A stretch of DNA of 64,000 nt. Origin: Tanypteryx hageni (taxonomy: Eukaryota; Arthropoda; Insecta; Odonata; Petaluridae). Each line of letters starts with the position of its first letter. Position 1 is the first letter of the stretch. The position numbers were made by a program, and so were the translations under genes. The DNA is taken from NCBI GenBank assembly GCA_028673005.1, contig CM054116.1, positions 21,709,840-21,773,839 on the forward strand, written 5' to 3'. The notes under the pieces are model-generated. The model searched no databases and was not told the DNA's origin. It was given only the letters and a program-made list of their open reading frames with translations. Below are positions 45,792 through 55,906 of this stretch, in pieces.

Positions 45792-46336
45792 AACTTTTCC
45801 AACACCCCTCATATTATATATAATTAACGAAGTAATTTAATACCCATAGAATTCATCTTCCTCATCTTCAGCACAAAATAAATGTGAAGAAGGCAACCAC
45901 AATACACAACAAAATCTAAGATTTCATATTCATTATATATATCTATTCAATATTCCGTAAATAAGTGTTGTGTAGTTTGATAAATTTAAAATAAATTGAA
46001 GTTTAAACTTCATTCAACTTTTGACCTTTAAGTCTGAAGCATTTTGCCTTTTAAGCAAATTTCTACAACTCCGAATTTAAAAATTAATTTTCGGAGGTAT
46101 TTACGTAAAGTCAGATATGGACAAGTTGAGTCTTGCGTTACCTGGGTCTGTATTTATTTATTCATGGTACTCTAGTCAATACCTCAAATGACAATATAAT
46201 TCTAAAATTTTGTTCTTCTACCCCTCAAAATCTAGGGGGCATGTTATACACAGGGTATACGAAAAAGTCCGGAATTTTTGGCAAAAAGTGTAGGTGAGAG
46301 TTATACACAAGTATATACAGTAAATATTCTGTACTA

Positions 46337-47349
46337 CCGTAAATACCCACGTATAATGCGCACCCTCATATAATGCGCAGGGGGGTTTTCAGCCTCGTAA
46401 TCTATGATTTTTCTATATACCCGCGTATAGTGCGCATAGATTTTTTTAGCGTTACCGTTCCAGAATTAAGTAGATGGTGTAACGTGTTCTAAGACAATGA
46501 TCGAATTATTGGTATTATGTATTGGTAACATAATGAAAGTGCGAAATGAAATTTTCGAATAACGTTCCAAAAGAACGTCAGCTAACTCAATCATTACATA
46601 CTTTATGTTTACTTACACAATAAATCGAATTATATTAATATCATAGTATGGCATATGTCATTCTTTGAGCTAATAAAATGGAATGACGATAATCCTATGT
46701 TTTTTACATACGTTTTAGTCATGCCTGAGGTGGCCGGGTTCGCCCAACCTTCAGTTTTACCCTTATTAGAACACTCGGGAGCATGTAAACACGATAGCAA
46801 ATAACCATAATTAACTACAGACTTGAAGAATCAAGAATAAATCACGTATGAATGCTGAGAGAAAGGTAGGGAACGACAACTTTAAATAGTTCTACAAGAA
46901 GCATCAACTCCCAGCGTACTCAAAGGCATCAGCTGCCATTGTTTCTAATTGTAAATAGCACCAGTTTCTCATCACCAGGCCGGGTGCCAGTGTAGGGTGA
47001 CATCATGCATAAGATGACGATTCCGATAACAACATCGAAGAAGAATAGTCCAGTGACGAAGAATTTCTTGGCTTTTAAAATGAATAAATACTGAATTCAT
47101 TCTTCTCATATCTAATTAATGTATGTTTATAGAATTAGTTAATAAATTTTTACTATTATCTATCTGACTTTTCGTAAAAATCGCCAATAAAAATATGAGG
47201 ATACCCGGGCAGTAATTACTGTGCCAAAATTGTGGAAATATGAGGTCAAATGAAAATAGGAAGATTATGTACCCTCGTATAACACGCATCCTAATTTTTA
47301 ACTCGAATATTTCGAAAAAAAAGTGCGCATTATACGCGGGTATTTACGG
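46337..47349. mobile_element. TA-flanked MITE with long near-perfect TIRs
   Basis: The left end CCGTAAATACCCACGTATAA and the inverted right end CCGTAAATACCCGCGTATAA continue together with TGCGCA, at least 26 bp with one mismatch. TA lies at 46335-46336 and 47350-47351. An internal 'tacccgcgtatagtgcgca' block repeats the left end. The motif resembles the end near 8360, so the family has at least one other relic. Interior frames are absent. Confidence 0.88.
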
Positions 47350-47351
47350 TA

Positions 47352-48588
47352 TTCTATTGTTCCAAATTTTCATTAACTTACAATCCAAATTTTTTTCTAA
47401 TTATCTTGGCTAAGTTGTATTATTGTTCCATTTGATAATATTGAATGACTACAACATTGTCTATATCTTTGACTAATGTAACTTTTCATGTTTTTACTTT
47501 TAAGTAGTATTCTTTCTCTTGATGTTTATTAAAATATTGAATGAAGAAATGTTTATTTTTAATAAAGTCAAAAAATTTAAAATCAGCCCAATTGATAGGT
47601 GACATTTTTTTAAAAACTAACTACATATCTTTGGCTTGCCATACATCCTGGTTTGACTGGGATTATCCCAGTTTTGAGGTCTTGTCCCGGTTAGTTTTTT
47701 GTAGTCCCGGAAAATAAATATAAGCTGAAGTCAGGGGTAGTTATAAAAAATTCTGTTTCTGAATAAAAAAAGTTGTTTCTAATATCAAATAGTTTTTCTT
47801 GTTAAAATATTAAATTTTAGATTTAATATTGTAATATTAAAAATGTTTCTAGTTTTTCTTTAGGTATTTTTTGGTTACCCTCCCTCCCTTCCATCCCTCA
47901 TCCTCCAATGGCCTGGTTGACCTGCTTGAAAATATTGTGTCTATCATAATATTGTATCTGGCAAATTTATAGAATTATTTAATAGCAGCGGAAAATATGT
48001 TTATGCTATGCAGAGTTCATTTATATTACATGTAAAGTTCATGTAACAAATAAAAATAACATCTAAAGAAATTCGGCTCCTAAATAAATGGTAAGCTTAA
48101 CCATTCCAAACATCTTGCCAAAAATATCATCCCCTCCTCCCAAATCCAATCCCATGTGCTACAAAGACACTCATCTAGATGTAGGTGAAATGATACATAT
48201 TTTCCCAAATGAATGCATTTATCTTTCATTGCAGTGCATATGGGTTTGATCTAAGAATAACGATTCAGATATTTGAAATGAGTTTTATTAAGCCTATTTT
48301 TTTCCTTGATACAGCTTCTTAAAAGAATTCAATACCACTCATAAATAAGACCAAAAGGTATTTTTTAAAGAATGTCTTTCTGATATCTACAGAGTGAAAA
48401 TCATAAGTAAAACTATAACTTTAGATATGATATTGATTGATACACTCGAGCAGCATCCTTGTAATTTTAATACAACAAAAGTTATTCTCCCAAGGAATCC
48501 TAAAATGATTCGAATACATAGGAAATTATTGCAATCATAACTATAATCATCATGTGAAAATGTAAAAAACAAAGATTATATTAACAAA
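47352..48588. other. AT-rich stretch without recognised features
   Basis: Only a hAT-like motif was noticed: 'actgggattatcccagtttt' followed by 'ttgtcccgg' at 47657-47710, without a partner. The small - strand frame at 48387-48572 has no domain. Confidence 0.3.
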
Positions 48589-49865
48589 TTTATTGCTTTG
48601 AAATGTTTCTTTAGCTGTAAAATGATTAAACCAGACACCCAAAACAATTTTTGGAGAACAATAATCAACTGTTCTTTTATAATAAAACTTTTAACATCTC
48701 CAATTCAGGAAGAAGAGCTATTTGAGATAATGGCACTCGATACTACTGAAGATGATTTTAATATTTAAGATATTGTATCATTCTCAGAATAATTTGTGGA
48801 TATGTTCTCCCATCTGAAAACATATTATGGAACAAATCTTGGGTTTAAGTGTCTAAAACTGAATTTATATAAATACATGGCATGGAAGAACAAAATATTT
48901 GAAGCATCAAAAAGAACAGCCCTTCAAAATTAAATGACATTACTAGAATACAAGTTGCCATCATATTAAACAGTAATTGCATATGTAGAAATAGAATCTT
49001 AAGAGCTATCAGCAGTATCAAGGAAAACTAAATGGATCATGGTTGATACTTATGGATTAGAAAAACTTGATGCTATACAAATCACAGAAGATTGAAATTT
49101 TTATACACATTTTTTCTGTTATTTGACTTCTATAAATGTTGTAGCTGTTTATGAAAGTGAAAAGTAACACACAAGTTCATTCATTCTTTCAATTTACAAC
49201 AAACACACAACTTCATATATCACACTGAAACAACATCAAAAAAGACTATAATACAAAAATATGCAACTCTTTAAGACATTTTCATCCTTTCCATGCAAAA
49301 ACTTTCAGGTTTGCATTTCTATGTTTACAAAAGTAATAGCACCTTCCTGTTTATAAAATTTCAAACATGCATTAAGGAAAGGCAAGTGGTGGCAAGCTGT
49401 TTTCCATTATACAATATTTCAATATAATTGCATTTTTCCTTAAAGAATAAAATATAAACTTGAGATTAATAATAATTTGGAAAATACACACATATATATA
49501 TATATAAATGGTAAACCACTACTGGTGAATAGTACCACTTTTAAAATATCTATGACCAGATCTTAAAATGGAGGCAAAAACTTATACTGTTGACAATCAT
49601 CAAATGACAATCCATTCATGGAGACAGCTTAAAACTCGGGCAGTTTCCAACTGCTGCATTGCACTTAATCACTGGTTTTGGTCTGCTGTTCCTTTTGTAT
49701 GAATCAGTCTGTCTACTTTCCAATAGGGAAAGAAGGTTAATTTATACATATAATACATTTTTTCTCTATTTTCAACCGTTCATTATGAACACAGAGCCAG
49801 ATGGCATTTCACAGAATGGCTAAAATATGGAGAATATATAAAGTTTAAAAATAGTCTCCCTTTTA
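48589..49865 (-). other. Probable 3'UTR of the ced-6-like gene
   Basis: Downstream (leftward) of the stop codon there is no coding frame. AATAAA on the - strand occurs directly beyond the stop (49862-49867), which is probably too close to be used, and again at 48589-48594. The UTR would be up to 1.3 kb and contains short AT repeats near 49493. Confidence 0.4.
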
Positions 49866-49940
49866 TTAATTGCGTAATGGATCAAGACTCTCGATGGAGA
49901 AATCTTCATTCCCAAAAGATAGACCTCTGCTGAAACCATC
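49866..49940 (-). CDS. Ced-6: Terminal exon of a ced-6/GULP1-type engulfment adaptor
   Basis: This - strand exon follows a strong acceptor (a run of T then CAG, ending at 49941) and encodes DGFSRGLSFGNEDFSIESLD then PLRN and a TAA at 49866-49868. It joins in phase 0 to the exon at 52162-52289. The combined C-terminus has the pattern 'LD.K..EM..GF..GL.......F....LDPL', which is how GULP1/CED-6 adaptors end. These cytoplasmic adaptors use an N-terminal PTB domain to bind NPxY motifs of engulfment receptors (CED-1/Draper, LRP1) during clearance of apoptotic cells. The PTB exons are outside the window. Confidence 0.85.
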   Translation of the reverse strand, partial: DGFSRGLSFGNEDFSIESLDPLRN

Positions 49941-50413
49941 CTGAAAAAAAAAATTAATCATATAGTAGACAGAGATGGGAGCCCACAATAAGGGGCTAAA
50001 GGAGGCTTCGGCCTCCCCTCAAATTTTGCAAAAAACTGCACATTATACATATTTAACATTCATGTCTGCCCGTTGGTTGGTTACATGTTACACATATATT
50101 GCTCCACAGTGAAAAAATTTCCGAGGGTACTCATGACTAAAAATCATATTAAACTGCAGAATTATAATTGTAAAACCTCTTTAATCACTAAATTTGCAGG
50201 CAGTAATTGGTTTTATATACTTTAAAAACACAAAATAATGTAATTAATTCAACAGAGATTTTCAAGCCCAACTTATGGCCAGAACCAAATTGACCTAATA
50301 GGCATCTCCAATACACATTAATTATAATAAAGAATATGAAAAAAATTGGTGACATGACAGTTGCTTTGAAGCCATGGTGTGCAATTGGTTCTTTACCTTT
50401 TTAAGGCTATTAG

Positions 50414-51749
50414 TAGAGCCCTGCGAAGCTCTGAGATTCAATTTGAATTTGAATTGGATTTAAAGATTCAATACTGCAAAAAATGATTTGTAAATTTCGA
50501 ATCGGCAGACAATATATTGCCCAATGAAAGTTTGACATGTTCTCATTAAATTATTGGTCTAATTTTAACCCTCATAGTGTAACATTCTAAATATAAGGTA
50601 CTGATGAGGGAAATTTTGTCATTTGAATCATTCTCCCCTCCTCCCAAGGTACAAATGAACAGAGGTGTCGAAATATGAACCAGTGTCCATTTAGGCCTTT
50701 TTCTTAATGTGCAGTGTATTTATGGTGGTTCTTGAATAATCTTTTTTAACACAATGTACAAATTGCTTGATTGCGTGCAAAGGAATTATATTGCAATATC
50801 TCTTGCTCTTATTGAATGCAATGGGAAACGGAATTGTGCTCAAGTCCCTCCTGCACCTCTGACTAATCAACTGAAAGAAACCCTAGAAGTATCTCTCCCA
50901 ATTCTCAAGGTAACAGCAGAGGCAACAACCATATTTAGCTCCGAAAAGTCTGTTACCATTAGTCTCATTATTCCCTGCATTTTGGTTTTAAGAGATGAAC
51001 TAACAGCAACTTCAGTGCCTGGTGTAAAATTGTTCCATAATGAACTCATGAAGCATTTGAATAACAGATTTCCAAAGACCACCTTATGGCTGCAAAATAT
51101 CTTGATCCAAGATTTAAACTCGTCTTATTCACGGAAAACCAAGCGAATACTATACATACCTAAAACATTTTTTGGGAAGAATTCACTCTAGATTAAGAAA
51201 TATATTCTGGCAAGAAGGAAAAGACGAAGAGCTAATTGTAATAGATAAAGGCTCGAATACTGGATGTATAAAAAGCAAAGCAGAAAATGGCAACCTTTTA
51301 GATACTTGATTGTTAAAAAATAATAACTCGCAAAAAGAAGCATCGTCAAAAATGGACGAAATGTCCACACTTCAGGAGGAAATGCACTAATACACAAAGC
51401 AATCTGTGATGGATGGTGACCCATTATTTTACTGGAAAGAAAACTAGATCCTACCCATTTTTGGAAAAGTTGCATGGGATTTGTTGGCAATTCAGGCTAC
51501 AAACACTTCATCAGAACGGGTAAATTTGGTGGGTGGCTGTTTTTGGCATTTTTTAAAAGATTCTTGACATAAAACGGAAAAAAAAACTGGATAACTAACT
51601 AAAGAGTGATTAGAAATAAAATACTTCAGCCTAGAGACTTGAATGAAAAGAAACTGCCAGATTTGAGATTCGATTCGAGATTCGAATACTTTATGAAGAT
51701 TTGATTCAAGATTCTATTTGTTCCATAATTTGAGATTTGCATGACCCTA
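50414..51749 (+). mobile_element. hAT element in the ced-6 intron, 1.3 kb
   Basis: The ends are TAGAGCCCTGCGAAGCTC and, inverted, TAGGGTCATGCAAATCTC, flanked by GCTATTAG (50406-50413) and GATATTAG (51750-51757), a 7/8 target duplication. 'gattcgattcgagattcgaat' near 51668 and a related 'gattcaatttgaatttgaatt' near 50441 are subterminal palindromic repeats. It holds the transposase relic 50754-51540. Confidence 0.85.
50754..51540 (+). pseudogene. hAT transposase relic (ZBED-type)
   Basis: The frame opening at 50754 carries LLDCVQRNYIAISLALIE, then a 'T...S.EKSVTISLIIPCI' segment and a HNELMKHLNNRF segment, as in the second half of ZBED/hAT transposases. After frame changes, AWDLLAIQATNTSSERV at about 51463-51520 is the start of the C-terminal dimerisation domain. 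The BED finger and the first catalytic segments are missing. The orientation is opposite to the host gene. Confidence 0.75.
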
Positions 51750-52161
51750 GATATTAGACATCTATACTTTCAATTTGAAATACTATAATGGATTAATCAA
51801 ATATTTGTCTGTATGGAGGATACAATTATACACGGTTACAAATCATGCAGAAGTTGCATAGTTTTACAAAAAATTTAAAAAGCGTATTTTATTACAGATC
51901 TTGTATTAACTTCATTTGTTGAGAGACAATGATGATGTAACAAGTTACAAGAATGTCAGAATTTTGGCCAACAAATGGAATCACAGCACTACCGTTTGTC
52001 CAGCACTGACATTAGGGCTGGTGATAAATCAAGGTATATGCCTGCTCAAAGTAATCATGAGGTGGAAGTTCTGTTCATAACGATTCATGGGATTCAGGGA
52101 TGGCTCTATATAAGGGATGCCAAATCAGGGTCTGACTGTAGTTGAAAAAGATTCAACCTAC

Positions 52162-52289
52162 CTTCATTTCTAAAATCTTCCTGTCTAACAGACCAATTGC
52201 ATTTTCAAGTTCTTGTGATGAGGCATCGCTGGTACCACTCAAACCTCCAAAATCTCCCATTCCAAAAGGATCAGCTAGTTGGTTATCTC
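52162..52289 (-). CDS. Ced-6: Penultimate exon of the ced-6/GULP1-type gene
   Basis: The exon is 128 bp, bounded by an acceptor (tttttatag) at 52290 and the donor gtaggt at 52161. It begins by completing a phase-1 codon and ends in phase 0. It encodes DNQLADPFGMGDFGGLSGT, a Ser-rich linker, and the helix-forming ELENAIGLLDRKILEMK, which runs directly into the terminal exon. Short DPF and F-x-x-F type motifs occur, as in endocytic adaptors. The reading frame is uninterrupted. Confidence 0.85.
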
Positions 52290-52522
52290 CTATAAAAACA
52301 AACAGCCACTTTTTCTCTCACATTACACACTACATACAGTTTCTTAACATGAATAAAAGGTATGACTAGAAAAAAATGCAAAATTCTGCAGTCACAGCAG
52401 AGATGTGACATGCAAATATGAGGAATTTAAATATTAACAGACAAGAAAGTACTATTACTGTATTAACCCAAAAGGAAGACGACTTCAAATTTAAGACAAC
52501 AACAATAAAAAACAAGGTCTAT

Positions 52523-52756
52523 TCAGGAAAACTTTGTAATTCCAATTTTTTTAAATAACATACAGTGGAAACTTAGTGCATCTGCTAACACAGCCAGTAT
52601 TACAGTAATGCACATATTTTTATTCCTCGAAGTTATAATGATGTTTTCTGCAACTTTTTCTTCAACTGTGTAATTGGAAGGCATGTCAAAATAAATTGCT
52701 GTCTCGTTTGCATTACCCATTTGGCTAAGAAGGTAATCGTCAATTTTCCACAACAC
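52523..52756 (-). pseudogene. pogo transposase, DDE-core fragment
   Basis: The frame reads LWKIDDYLLSQMGNANETAI then YFDMPSNYTVEEK and CITVILAVLADA. It aligns with the core start of the 9328 relic. Homologues typically have GN(A/V)DET at this point, containing the first catalytic Asp; here it is GNANET, so that Asp has become Asn. Homology ends after LFKK near the left TIR. Confidence 0.75.
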
Positions 52757-54365
52757 TACTACAGCAATACCCCAATATGTGTGACCCTGATATACATGAA
52801 TATGTTATTATGCGATACACTTTATAAAATATTTGTTTAGATAAAACAATTCAAGTAATAATTGTAAAAAATACAAAAAATTCAAAAGTAGCATCAACTT
52901 CTCCAGCCAATAAACACATCTGTTAACATATACCTAACTGCAGTTCACGTTTCTCTGCTATGCATTATATTCCTTCCCTCCTATATTATTACACACTAGC
53001 TGAAATTCCCAGCTTCGCTCGGGAAAGTTTTCTTTTAAGTAGCAAACGATTTTTATTATTTATTATTATTATTGATATATCACTTTTGATGTCATATTAC
53101 AATAAAAATAATACAATAAATTTTGAAATTTACTTCCTTTTGCTGTTGGGTACCCCAATTTTATCAAACATTTCCCATTTCTTAATTACGCAAGCGATGT
53201 TTAGATTAACATTTACTATTTTATGTATTGTATTGTGAAGTATTACCATTAATATAATTATGCATTGATGTCTTACTTAATATTCACATGGATAGATCTT
53301 GATTATCAAACAAATGTAAGTAGATGTATCGATTTATGTTGCGATAAATCTTTCAATGTTAATGGTAAAAGATAACAATGTTCTAATAATCCTTAAAAAT
53401 CATTTGACTCACTTTAAAAGTATTCATATAGACTGTATTTAGGCATGAATCCATTTGTACCCTTTATTTTGGCATTGGCTATTCTTCCTCTATGGCGTGC
53501 CATGGCATGGGTTTTCCTTGCATTAATCTTTACATGGCTATCATCCTTTAAAGAGGACAACAATTAAGGAAGTTAGCTTTCTTGTCCTATGGAAAATGGT
53601 AATCTAAACCAATCAATTTTGCACTTAAAGAAAACAGTGATTTGGCATGTAATACAACAAAACATGAACAGAATTAAAATATTCTGTCTTTCATGCGTAA
53701 AATAAGCCATTTCCCGTGATCATAAGTTAATATTTAGGTATATTTATATCCACATCAGTGAAAGGCTGCATGGCATTTTGAGGTTTCTCCACACCATTTC
53801 TCATGCATTCTTATGGAAATAGTATTTTGTTGACTTCACAGTCTTCAAACCTAGACCAAGTGCTTTCTTTAGTCCATGGGATTGCCCATGAAACTTTTGA
53901 ATTCGATATCTTCAACAGTGTAAAAACGTATAAAGAACATACACAGTCTAAAATATTTATGAGATTTACAGTAATTTAAAATTAAAATATTTACAATACA
54001 TCTCCAAAAACAGTGTCAGTGTTGGTAGAACTAATAAGAGAAATATGCAAGCAATGAGTTTATCAATAAAATTAAAAGGTCAAAGAAAAGTTGGAGGAGG
54101 TAATGTGGGGTCCATAGCAGTTGCACACAATTTGAGTTTGAGTGGATGAACTCTGTACCATTAGCAGAAATTAAGACAAAATAACAGAAATAGGAGTGTA
54201 ATTTCTTTAACCGCAACAAAACTCACTCACCAAAAAATCAATTTAACAGAGAAGTTGGAATCGCTGTTATCAATTTAAGTGGAGGATATGAATCAATGGC
54301 ATATGCCACTCAGTCAGATTATAATCATTGAGAAGGCATCAAGTTAATTCACTAAACTACAAAAT

Positions 54366-54647
54366 CTGATGTGGCCATCACACGACTTTCTCCATATCTG
54401 TAATATTTCTAAAAACTTTTATTCCAATACATTTTTACCAAAAACTAATCAGTTCTTGTGACATTTATAAAAATGTTAAATATAATATTTTGCGTTGACC
54501 TTATTAATAGCTTTTGAGTTAGAGCACCCATTAAAAGCTATCACATACACACACACAAACATCGAGAAAATAGTCAAAACGTGTATTTCTGTTGAAATCT
54601 TGAAGTCAATTTTTTTCATGAATACTATACTTTCCCTTATAGAAAGT
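54366..54647 (-). mobile_element. HINE/DINE-1-like repeat, copy 4, internally deleted
   Basis: This 282-bp copy keeps both ends: on the - strand ACTTTCTATAAGGGAAAGT at the start and 'gagaaagtcgtgtgatggccacatcag' features at the end, given here in parts. About 400 bp of the middle is missing. It is followed (leftward) by ATTTTG, but no matching flank is seen at its start. It contains the empty site 'gttagagc' used by the hAT at 35280. Confidence 0.75.
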
Positions 54648-54702
54648 AACAAGCAGTAATTTTATTCACAAGATCACATCTTGTTAATTTGTATTCATTT
54701 TT

Positions 54703-55384
54703 ACTTTCTCCATATACGTAGTATAGGGGAAAGTATTGTATTCATGAAAAAAATCAACTTCGAGATTTCAACGGAAATACACGTTTTGAGGTCTCCTGAA
54801 TACGTTGTGACCATTTTCTCGATGTCTATGTGTAAGTGATAGCTTTTTGTGGGTGCTCTAACTCTAACTCAAAAACTATTAATCAGGTCAATAAAAGATT
54901 TTATATTTAACATTTTTATAAAAGTCACAAGAACTGATTAGTTTTTGGTAAAAATCGGTCAACCAGAAGTGTCACATCCGTTATTTTGAAATATTTGCTT
55001 TAATATTTGATAAATGTAAAAATATATTGGAATAAAAGTTGTAGGAAATTTAATTTTCTACAACCTTTGTTTGAAACATATTTCCATATAATGCATTGTT
55101 TAATAGATATCTTATATTTTTAGCTGCCACCACCATGCCACCTACCGAAGACTATTGTTAACAATTGATGCTTAGTTACTTCTTAGTAACACTCCTTTTT
55201 ATTTTCTTAATTGTTGGAGCTTTGTGGCTATATCCAATTTCAGAAGGCTATGATTTGAGTTTATTTCTGTTCTTTGTAGTCTAAAATTTTCTCCCAGTTT
55301 CTTAAAATATTTATTATTATGTAACCTATTGTAATTTTTAGAAATATTACAGATATAGAGACAATCATGTGGTGCCCACATCAG
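54703..55384 (+). mobile_element. HINE/DINE-1-like repeat, copy 5, most complete
   Basis: At 682 bp this is the best reference copy. It starts ACTTTCTCCATATACGTAG, whose first bases fold with GGGGAAAGT. Its 3' end has a decayed inverted repeat ('atatagagacaat') followed by ATGTGG-tgc-CCACAT and CAG. ATTTTT lies on both sides (54697-54702 and 55385-55390). The GT-rich tract is short here. It is in inverted orientation to copy 4, 55 bp away. No open frame of note. Confidence 0.85.
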
Positions 55385-55588
55385 ATTTTTATTATTACTC
55401 AATTCTACTAAACTGGTAATATCCCTAAAATTTTTAATAAAAAAGTTGTAAAATATGTGACAAAAATACCTATCCCTATACAATACATGTATTTTAGACC
55501 CTGATATAAGCAAAATTCAATATATGCGCCTTTTTCAAGAACACATCCTTCATGTATTACTGCACATACATCTAGAAAGCAATAAGTT

Positions 55589-55906
55589 TGTCAATGTAGT
55601 CAGAAGGTAAATGTTGGCAAAGAGAATTCTTCGTCACAGGCAAAAATCACTACAATGCATCATCCACTTGCACCAACCATTACTAGCCTTGAATTCTTAC
55701 CGTGGGATGTTTGGTGATCATGATAATTCATGAGTTTTCAGTTTAATGATTTCCCACAACACTGGTTTTCCATCCATTGAGTATGCACAATTTAATAGTT
55801 TCTTCTTATGATTCATGAAATTGACTTTGTATGGGTCCACTAAATGATTTCCAAGTTCAGTTACCACCTTCAATTTTCTGTTTTGCTTGCTCCCACCTTC
55901 AGACAT
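55589..55906 (-). pseudogene. pogo transposase, N-terminal fragment
   Basis: The - strand frame from 55906 includes DGKPVLWEIIKLKTHELS, matching DGKPVMQDIIKLKAQELA of the 9328 relic. After a frame change, sequence down to 55589 matches the same DNA-binding region base by base ('gaattcaaggctagtaatgg'). It breaks off near 55570, where foreign DNA begins; the core resumes at 52756. Confidence 0.7.

Larger units (their letters stand above)
42759..45811 (+). mobile_element. mariner element interrupted by a TTAA element
   Basis: The TIR inner parts are identical for 16 bp (GAAAAGTTCTAGGAAT), and the element is flanked by TA at 42757-42758 and 45812-45813. It contains the transposase relic 42933-45791, split by the element at 43931-45708. 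Without the insertion it would be about 1.27 kb, the normal size for mariner. Confidence 0.85.
42368..46322. mobile_element. Outer TA-type element of a three-level nest
   Basis: The left end TATATACTCATGTATAACCC and the inverted right end TATATACTTGTGTATAACTC are related TIRs with further weak similarity inward ('cattttt' versus 'cactttttg'). Between them lie a mariner element and, inside it, a TTAA-flanked element. No coding sequence of its own remains. Exact end bases are approximate. Confidence 0.5.
49941..52161 (-). other. Last intron of the ced-6-like gene
   Basis: The intron is bounded by a GT donor (gtaggttg, reading leftward from 52161) and a CAG acceptor at 49941-49943. Most of its length is the hAT element at 50414-51749. 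A GC-rich 'gaggcttcggcctcccctc' near 50005 may be another hAT-type end. Confidence 0.8.
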
